A stretch of 64,000 nt of DNA from Ramazzottius varieornatus. Lineage: Eukaryota > Tardigrada > Eutardigrada > Parachela > Ramazzottiidae. Position numbers and translations under genes: made by a program. Location of the stretch: contig BDGG01000001.1 of assembly GCA_001949185.1 (NCBI GenBank), positions 3,427,324 to 3,491,323 of the forward strand, in the 5' to 3' direction. Below, one piece after another: positions 56,101 to 64,000 of the stretch (within the stretch, counting starts at the first letter, position 1; each line of letters opens with the position of its first letter). The notes beneath the pieces are model-generated. The model was not told the DNA's origin, searched no databases, and saw nothing but the letters and a program-made list of their open reading frames with translations.

Positions 56101-59100
56101 CTACCAGTGGTTCTTCAACGACACCACCGTTAATCCCCGACGTAGGCTTTCAACTGTCGTGGTACCTCTAGCGAAAAATTGTACCTGCTCTTGAGGTCGA
56201 TACTGAAGAAATCCGTTCTTTGAAAAGCGTCCCGGTGTTCCGATGGCTTCAATCCATACGAAGAGTGCGATCTTGTCCGTTTTGATGGTGATATCGAAGG
56301 TGCTTCCAGTGTCATCAGAAGCGTGCACATCGGCTACCTGAAAATACACTCGCAATGAACCATGTTCTGTTTTGGACACTTGCAAGGCTTTCGGCAATCT
56401 TTACAAACCGATAGGTTAGCTAAAGGCAAAGGACAGTGTTTCGGAGGCGCGAAGAAGTGCACATTGGGTGCCGACTGGAAATCTTTGCCTTCCAACGACA
56501 CTACTAGAAAGCAGTCCTCTCGACGCGCACAGTCACCATTGTCTAAAAGTCCCGTCACGTTACGTTGATACACTGTTTCCGCGCTTTGTGCTGCTGGCCA
56601 CTTTTTGTCACTGTTTTTAAACCTTGGTTCGAAGGACTGCCATGCGAATAATTGAATGGTCATCCCCACTTCCACTTCTGTCAAAAGATCGTTCACCAAC
56701 GAAATGCACAGATACCCGTCTTGTTCATACGGCGAGGCTAGGACTGGCTTGAAGAAGTCTTTGGCGTAGTAGTGGCTCATCTTCCACTTGCCACCGAACT
56801 CCACCGACGACCAGGAAGGGCTTGGCCAGATACTGTTCAGCTGCCAGTACAGAGCACCTTTTGAGAACCCTGCTGAGTTTGCAAGGATCGTCGACTGCAT
56901 TCGGCGGTAGAACTCGGTTTCCGTCTTCAGAGCCATCGCTTGGTTTATCTTGAAAAACAAAACCGTTTTGCCAGAAAACACTCATTTAGTGACCGGAAGT
57001 AGAACCGGTTGAGTTCACCTGGGTCAAGTACACCATGGTAGGAAAGGCCTTGGCTCTTTCCAAGAGATTCGGAAGCTTGAAGTTTTGAGCGATTTCATAC
57101 AGCACCTCCGTTTGACCTAATGGATGATGCTGTCGATGGTTGGCCCATCTGCTGTAGTAAGACAGATCTTCTGGCTTCGTGAAGTTCTTCAGAGTTTCGA
57201 TAGACTCCCACGACTGGAAACCGTACTCCGAAGCGAACCTTGTTGCCGGATAAATTGTCCAGTTCCACGGATTCACATTGTACGCGTAAAAATGCGCTGA
57301 ACGATACCACTATACTTCGTAAACAGGAACATTATATGTGTTGGAGTTCTGCGCTTGACTCACCGTCGCCGTAAAGGTTACTGCGTGGGTCCTTCGCTAT
57401 CCATCCTTCTTCCTCAGTCAACTTCCCGTTCGTTGGACTTGACGGAATCCAAGGTCGACTATCGATCTCGTACTTCGAGTACTCGTCTCGAATGGTATCG
57501 ACATAAAGTTTGATGTAATCGCGTTTATACACATCCGATTTTGACTGTGTAAAGTACCAGTTTTCCACAAACGCTACTTCGTTCTCGTTGTTACCACTCC
57601 ATAGCGCGATGGAAGGATGATGCTGGAGTCGCAGCACGTTGGACCGAACTTCCTGCCGGACGGAAGCGAGGAAGTCTTCGGTGGTCGGGTACATGGCGCA
57701 CGCGAACATGAAGTCCTGCCAGATGAGGATGCCCAGTTCGTCGCACTTCCGGTAGAAGAAGTCTGACTCGTAGAAGCCACCACCCCACACCCGGAGCATG
57801 TTCATGTTGGCATCCACGGTTGATTGTAGGAGCCACGTAACGTAGTCTTCCGTCACTTCATTCTGGAAAGAGTGAGCGGGAATCCAGTTCGAACCTGTTA
57901 AAATCACAATGCAGCATAAGAACAGTTAAATGAGTACAGGGGGCAAAGCGACCGATCAACCAACTCCCGAAAGCGATGGGATTTCTAGAGGTGTGACCCC
58001 GGGTGCCCGACTCAGCTTCCTTGGTCCGTTCGCTTTTCTGCCTTTTATAGACAGCCGCAATATAAAACCTAGAACTATCGAAATAAAGCCAGATCCTACC
58101 TTTAGCCCAGATGTTCACTCCGTTGACGCGAAAGTAGAACGTCAGTCCCGTTACATTTGGTTTCGCTAACGGTTCTTGGACCAGTTCCACTGTCCGGAAG
58201 GCAATCCGCAGCTCCTTCTTTGAAGTTTCACCAGTTCTGTTGGAGCTCGTGGTCACCGTCACGCTGTACAGTTTCTGCTTGCCGTATCCATTCGGCCACC
58301 ACTTCTCAGTGACTTTCCCGTCAAGCTCGTAAGTAAACGTGAAATTCTCAGAGGACGAACTAATGGTTATGTTCTCTGTTCTGCTAACATTCAACTGGGG
58401 ACCATCTATTGTCAAGTCGATATTTTGTGGAGTCTTTCTAGGTGTGCCTAACAAGTACACGACAAGCTTCAACGACCAGTTGCCGGTTGACTGTGAGAAA
58501 ACTGTGCTGGTCGTGACTGCTTCGATGACGCTGGTGTTGAAAGCGATAACGCTGATGTTCCTCCATATTCCCACGGTGGGGTAGGCAGGTCCCCAGTCCC
58601 AGGCAAAGGAGTGTTGAGCTTTGCGGATGAAGTTCGGGTGGCATTCGCCATGAAGTTCCGGAGGTGGACAGGCTGGCGGGACGACGTAGCCGCGCTTGCG
58701 AAGATGGTTGTTGTACTGGTCGGAGGCGTAGTTAACGGGAGACTGGAAGTCTACAAGGATAATATTTGAGTTTCCTACCTACGATCGACAAATGGAAGCT
58801 AAAGCATCTCGCAATGCATAATCAACTTCGCTGCTAAGGCGAAAGCACCAAGTATGCTTCTTACTTTTATAGCGTGCTTGATGTCGAAGTAGTAAGTGAC
58901 GAACTGGTTGTCGAATGTTCCAACGGAAATGTCGTTGACGAAGACTTCTCCAACAGTGTCTAAGCCTTCACACTTGAGAAGCACGGCTTCGTGGCGATAC
59001 TCGAAGAAATCCGGAGCTAAAAGTTAGAGCGTTAATCCCGATCATCGGGATGGTTATGGATGCTGTGAGAAGCATACACCGTACCATCGAATGTATTCCA

Positions 59101-59478
59101 AAACGTCCAGTTCCTTTTGCTGACCCACCGGAACTCTTCGTCGTTGAAACGATAGTACGCATCTCCTACCAGAGTTCCGTTACGCATCAAATCGGAGTAC
59201 ACGTTGCCCGGAACTTTCGCTGGATACAGATCGTTTTCCATCCGAGCGGCATCTGAAAGCACAGTAGATCGAGGTACATGGTTCCATGAGGGAGGCAGGA
59301 AAAAGTTCGGCCAACGGGTTGTACAGTGTATATAATTATATAAATCAGCGTCTGTTAGCTTACCTCTGCTACGTCCTTTGCCGCTCCAGACGAGCCATTC
59401 CCCATTCAAATCCAGCACAGTTTCCGTCAGTGCTAAAGTGAACTCCAGCAAGACCAGGAGAGCTATGGATTTGCCCAT
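56101..59478 (-). CDS. MANBA: lysosomal/secreted beta-mannosidase (GH2)
   Basis: Removes terminal beta-linked mannose during glycoprotein breakdown. Exons: 59364-59478, 59085-59252, 58865-59016, 58100-58742, 57364-57894, 57019-57296, 56409-56948, 56101-56337; 887 residues (human about 880). Signal peptide SIALLVLLEFTLAL. Family blocks: LYPAKVPGNVYSDL, AYYRFNDEEFRWVSKRNW, CEGLDTVGEVFVND, HSFAWDWGPAYPT, LRVWGGGFYESDFFY, the acid/base Glu in WSGNNENE (about 463), the nucleophile Glu in RFASEYGFQSW (about 560), KGALYWQLNSIWPSPSW and ALFVWIEAIGTPGRFSKNGF. Both catalytic Glu residues are present. The last intron (56338-56408) uses a GTTTGT donor; without it the gene looks frameshifted. An in-frame ATG nine codons upstream is an alternative start. 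Confidence 0.95.
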
Positions 59479-60156
59479 CTCACATGAGAATCTCGAAGGA
59501 GACATCGAAAAAGAGAAATCCACCGGAGTCTGCGAGAAATCTTTTTTGTTTTGGTTTTCTCGCACTTCCGGTGGAATCAATTCAGAAACTGCGATACTTA
59601 GATTTCCAGACGAGCCACGCGTACGCAGCGCAGTTTGTCTCCACCCCTGAGCCCAAAGATTTAGAATTTTAGATTGCCGCGTTTTCCCTTTATCATACGA
59701 GTGAGCACAGGAAGTCCTGCTGGGACAGTTTACCGCCTGTTTAGATTTCTACTTCCTAGTTTTCGTAACTAGTACTTTTCGATCATTTTGTTCGGGACTT
59801 CCGATTCCGAACTAATTCGTAGTGGGTTTTGGAATTCGTAGTTGTTCGACGTTCAGGGAAGTTCAGTGGTTTCCACACGAACAGTTTTTTTCTTTATGTG
59901 CATTATTCAGAACTTGGTATTCGATGGAATGAACAAAACAGAGCAAGACTTGGGTGAATTACAGTGAACATCACAAGTCGACGTGGCTCAAAATAAAATT
60001 CAGTGCGGCGCTTGACTAGAAAAGAGAACGAAAAGGGACCCAGATAACGTTAGCATAAAAACTAAAAATCAGGTGTCACAATGGGAATGTAAACAGAATC
60101 ACCGAAATGAAAAGACCAACACGGAAGATGAAGTTCCGTGTTGGTGCTACCGAAAA
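59479..60156. other. spacer between two minus-strand genes
   Basis: Contains the beta-mannosidase promoter and 5' UTR and the 3' UTR of the flippase. No other feature seen. Confidence 0.5.
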
Positions 60157-63100
60157 CTAGTGCGACTCTGTGTGACGGTGGCTCTTCTTTGGTGTGAGAT
60201 TGTTCACCGACAGTCGTTGCATTCTGGCTCTGTTCGGCAAGTTGTCGGTACTTCCGTACATACTGACAATGTTGGCTTGCGAAACAGCGCCAGCTTCGTC
60301 TTGGGAAAAAGCGTACCCACGAGGATGGCCACCTTGGCTGGTGCTGGGTCCCGCGAGAGCGTTCAATGGAGTGTCGTTCTGTATCAAAGGTCGGGGTTTG
60401 ACCACACTGAGGAAGACATCCAAGTCATGAATGCCCATACTTTCCATCCGGCGCACCGTATCCACCACGTTACTGTACCCGGTGTTGGTCCACGCTTTGT
60501 AGAGGATGTCAAACATCAGCGTGATCACTGGGACGAGAACGAGACCGAACCAGAACGACGCGGAACTGTAGAGCGCTTCGGCCTACGTAACAAACAAGAC
60601 TTCCGGTTACATTTCCGGTTTCAACGAAGATCATAATATTTTCCTACTTTCTACTTCCCATTCTTAAAAACAAAATAAATTACTACATTCAGGAGCTCGG
60701 CAGGTTGCTACATTCAGGAGCAACCTAAACCAGATCCCTGTCCCATTTGGCGCAGGCTTCCAGCTGAAACCACTAAAGACGGTCCTAACTTGGGAAAACG
60801 ATCTGGCTAAGTTTGTAAACCGAGCTCCGATTTTCAAAACGAATACTTGCAAAATACTTTTAGCGTACCATCAGTGTATTTCAAAATACTCTCCATCAGT
60901 CAAATTCATTCCGAAAATAATGGCGATTGATAATATTAATATTACCGGTTCCAAAGAGTTTAGGTGCCATATCGTCAAATTGGTGCAGTAATACTTACAA
61001 TTCCGACGAAGTCTTCCCCAAAGTACAGCATGTGCGGCCACACATTCGAGTAGATCGGCATGAAGATGAACCAGGACAGGATGCTAAACCAGATACCAAA
61101 GTGAGTCCACACCGTCCACGAGGACGTCTCCAACCCCGCCTTCAGCGTCACTATCACCACGACATACGTGAACGCCGCGGCACCGAACAAGAAGCCTCCC
61201 TCATTTTGACCATTCGTCCACAAAGTGTTATGCCAAAAGATGGCATAAGTCAAGTAGAAAATGACGGCCGAATGCGCCAGTGCCAAGAAGATCCATCTCC
61301 AGAAGACGGCGTAGTTGAAAAGCTCGCCGCGTTGGCTGGAGCCGTACAGCACTGGGTAGCGCATTCGACTTTCGCTACTGCAACTTCGCTCGAAGATACC
61401 AATGACGAAGGGTGGAAGGGCCGTGAACCAGATGTTGTATAGACCAATCGTCCAGCGTTCGAAGAGAGTCTGCCCGGAGAAGCCGTTACCTAGCGTGAAG
61501 TAGAACTGCATGACGTAAAGGGTGATGTTCTTGTAGTAGCAGTATAGGATCAGCTTGGAGATCCGCTCGTAGGACCAGGCACCGTGCACAAACAGTAGTT
61601 TCTGAAAACAGCCATTGAAAGACATTCAGTATTTCGCCTCTAGCTCGACACGGAAACAACTCACAATGACCTTTTTGCCGGAAAACGTCATTCGGAAATT
61701 TCAAGTTCTGCACTGATAATCTTACTCAACCGAAGCTCGGCATACAAACTCGACAACATCGTCTTCCCAAGTGACGTACATCTTGAGGTTACTGGCTGGA
61801 CACGTGCGCCACTTAGGAAAGCGATCTCGTCAGATATTTTGCCACTTCCGATACCGACTCGGTCCACATTTCTTCACATCAGTTAATAGAAACATACACG
61901 GAACGGAATGAACTAAACTCAAAAACTGAGTTCGTGGTTGTACCTGTAAGAATCGGAACTGTCCAATGGCATAGTCTGACGCGCACACTGCCTGCATGCC
62001 TTCCTTCCCACTGATGCCCACCCCGATATGCGCAGTCTGAATCATGGCCACATCATTAGCGCCATCTCCAATCGCCAACGTGATGTCTTTCGGATAATGA
62101 GTCTTGACTAGCGAAACCACATCAGCTTTCTGCATAGGAGACACTCTGCAGCAAATCACGGCGTCACAGAGGGTGGCCAGATCCAAGAAATCCTTCCTCA
62201 GATCCATCGCTAACGCGTACGTCAACGCTCGCCCGTCGACTATCAACCCCGCGCCGTTCTCCGGGTGCAGCATCTCCTTGATGTCATTCTTGAACTTGAA
62301 CAAGACTTCCCGCACTCGATCTAGAGAGGTCTCGTTGACCGTAAACAGTGTCATGTCTCTGTTCAACAAGTTGCAACTATGGCCAATGTTGATTGCTGTC
62401 TCCATTTTGTCGCCTGTTAAAACCCAAATCTTGATGTTAGCTTTTCTCAAAGCGGCAATGCAGTGAGAAACGCCTTCTTGGAGGCGGTCTTCGATCGCGG
62501 TGGCGCCAAGGAGCTGCAGGTTCCTCTCGATCGCGTTACAGGCTTCGGACACCTTCAAAACATGAACCACAATAAAGTAAGACAATCATAATTTGGTATT
62601 AACTGATAAAAAAATGAGTAAAATCCACTAAATAATTAATTTAAGATCGATAAAAGTACTCGCCTGTTCTCTTCGTCGGTCCATGCTGGTCGAAGCTCTA
62701 TGATAGTTCTTCTTCCATTCGTTGTAGAAGTCTGGCATGATTTCCGCTGTGGCAACGCACAACGTACGGAAACCTCTTTCGGCGAACCTTTCTAGCTGCT
62801 GCATGGTCTGCTCCAGATACGGCTGATGAGGAGCCAATCGATCACAGATGACTGTGTCCGCTCCCTTACACGTCAAAAGGATGCGCCCTTCCGGAGTTCG
62901 CACCAAAACCGACATTCGCTTCCGATCACTGGTAAACTCGAGAATCTCCAGCAGCTCGTACTGTAACATGTCGTGCCTAAAAACAGAGCAAAGAATTTCT
63001 AAGCGGAGTCGTCTCCTTGCTTATCAAACAAAGGCGGAAACTCGTACTCGCGCTTACACACACCTGCATACAGTGAACCCCCATACACACTACAACGCTC

Positions 63101-63632
63101 AGGTATGCAGGTGCTTGATTTTCTGTACTTCCCCATTATCCATACACCTGCACTCAGCGACCCCATCTTGACTGTAGTGTATCAGCATGTAGGTGTGTGA
63201 TTTTGTGTATTACTCATTCCACTACATTCCTATCTTCACGTACTTGATTTCGCCTTTGCTGTTGTCACCACGAGATCGCGCCCGGATAGTCAGGTGATGA
63301 GGCTCGCGTTTAATGAACGTGTAGTCCAAGTTCGCCGCTGCCTTGACCAGTGCGGCTTCGTCCGGTGAGGCCGCCAAATAAACTGGTTGGTTCGGGTTGT
63401 CGGGATTCGGCTCGGTGACGACGGTATGACAGATGCTCAAGGCCAGGAGGAAGTCGTTAATCGGTTTTGCCACGGGCGTATTCCCTCTTAGAGTTTCACT
63501 CAGGTTTGTGTCTACAAAGTCTTCGGAAGTAGCTAGAGCGTCTCCGTACACCACCCCACCAACACTGCACTGCCGGAAAATCATCTTATTTTCTGTCAGC
63601 GTGCCGGTCTTGTCCGAGAAGACGTACTTCAC
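60157..63632 (-). CDS. P4-ATPase phospholipid flippase, ATP8A type (N-terminal part outside the window)
   Basis: Moves aminophospholipids to the cytoplasmic leaflet. Exons in the window: 63244-63632, 62664-62976, 61944-62552, 60999-61601, 60157-60582; 779 residues visible, about the last two-thirds. Seen: phosphorylation site [19 protein letters not shown]-binding RMSV and [53 protein letters not shown]; then the transmembrane block ([57 protein letters not shown]). The C-terminal tail has [18 protein letters not shown], the ATP8A autoregulatory signature. TENKM replaces the TCNVM usual in ATP8A. One intron (62553-62663) appears to be of GC-AG type. Transmembrane segments 1-4 and the first part of the P domain are beyond the right edge. 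Confidence 0.95.
60745..60808. repeat. copy of the GTGGCGCAC palindromic repeat
   Basis: CATTTGGCGCAGGCTTCC ... AACTTGGGAAAACGATCT, in the last flippase intron (60583-60998). Confidence 0.55.
61759..61828. repeat. copy of the GTGGCGCAC palindromic repeat
   Basis: GTCTTCCCAAGTGACGTAC ... GTGCGCCACTTAGGAAAGC, in the flippase intron 61602-61943. Both arms are present with a few changes. Confidence 0.6.
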
Positions 63633-64000
63633 CTGCAGAAACGACAGTTTATGGTATTCTTGTGGCTTTCTTGTTATTTTTCCTCCCTTAGCCCTTTTTT
63701 TATGGACAACGTCACCCAAGGGACTGAAAATAGTCTCTGTTGCGTATGGGCACCTAATTTCCAGCTACAACTGTCCTTGACCGGAAGTGCAACAAGTAAC
63801 TGATACTGCATCACGACCGGCTACCATGGGCATCCGTCACTCGGCTAAACATAACGCCCTCTAACCGCTGCACATAGAGGAAAGTGCAAAGCTGTAGCGA
63901 CGAAAAAGAAAATCGATAGGGAACCAACTTAGGAGAGTACCGCAACGTTATACGCGTCGGCGGTGACATGGTCCTTCGGTTTACCGCTCTGCAAGTCAAA
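63633..64000. other. flippase intron reaching the right edge
   Basis: The next upstream flippase exon, expected to end just before [10 protein letters not shown], is not in this stretch, so the intron is at least about 330 bases long. A possible acceptor (TTGACTTGCAG at 63990-64000, minus strand) is followed by a short open frame (SGKPKDHVTADAYN) that I cannot place in the family. It may be a separate exon or chance. Confidence 0.35.

Noticed and set aside
56338-56420. Apparent frameshift near the end of the beta-mannosidase gene
   Set aside because: A 71-bp intron with a GTTTGT donor and TTTTCAG acceptor joins LPLANLS to VADVHASDD in frame and gives the better family alignment, so no frameshift is needed.
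1-64000. CRISPR arrays, rRNA genes, tRNA genes, bacterial-type operons
   Set aside because: Read through on both strands. No spaced direct-repeat array, no rRNA-like sequence, and no cloverleaf with matching A and B boxes was found. The gene structure is that of an animal genome.

Overview
The window is animal nuclear DNA. Coding sequence is split into many short exons on both strands, introns are mostly 50-250 bp with GT..AG borders, and there are no bacterial-style operons. About sixteen genes could be assembled by joining exons whose reading phases match and whose joined products read as known animal families. A chitin-binding mucin-like protein, a secreted GH18 chitinase and a ZP-N-like secreted protein suggest a cuticle-bearing ecdysozoan with a compact genome. 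A tardigrade is my best guess, but the sequence alone does not prove it.

Layout. 1.2-8.8 kb (-): a complete RhoGEF2/ARHGEF11/12-type Rho activator (PDZ-RGSL-C1-DH-PH). 8.8-16.4 kb: a gene-poor stretch. 16.4-17.4 kb (-): an HP1-family chromo/chromoshadow protein. 18.4-19.6 kb (+): a tetraspanin. 20.1-21.9 kb (-): a secreted DOMON protein with a proline-rich tail. 22.2-22.8 kb: a TA-flanked transposon remnant that still encodes a pipsqueak-type helix-turn-helix. 24.1-28.0 kb (+): a large Ser/Thr-rich chitin-binding protein. 28.5-29.4 kb (-): C-type-lectin-like protein 1. 30.5-32.2 kb (+): a membrane-anchored alpha-carbonic anhydrase. 32.6-34.3 kb (-): a CRH-binding protein. 36.0-36.8 kb (+): a ZP-N-like secreted protein. 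37.7-38.5 kb (+): C-type-lectin-like protein 2. 39.1-39.8 kb: a decayed EGF-repeat pseudogene. 41.5-42.3 kb (+): its intact, intronless relative. 42.5-44.6 kb (-): the chitinase. 46.9-50.6 kb (+): a MAK/CILK1-family kinase with two alternative first coding exons. 53.7-54.0 kb (+): a 78-residue GoLoco protein. 54.6-55.8 kb (+): an F-box protein. 56.1-59.5 kb (-): a beta-mannosidase. 60.2 kb to beyond the right edge (-): an ATP8A-type lipid flippase, N-terminal part missing.

The genes do not form one pathway. Themes are signalling at the membrane (RhoGEF, GoLoco and tetraspanin proteins, CRH-binding protein), extracellular matrix or cuticle and glycan handling (chitin-binding protein, chitinase, ZP-N, EGF, C-type-lectin and DOMON proteins, beta-mannosidase), and housekeeping (HP1, flippase, F-box protein, MAK kinase, carbonic anhydrase).

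Repeats include a 145-bp TA-flanked MITE found twice, each time inside an intron, and a short palindromic repeat built on GTGGCGCAC...GTGCGCCAC, scattered through introns and spacers. A local duplication covers the EGF gene and the 3' end of the neighbouring chitinase, with one copy decayed.
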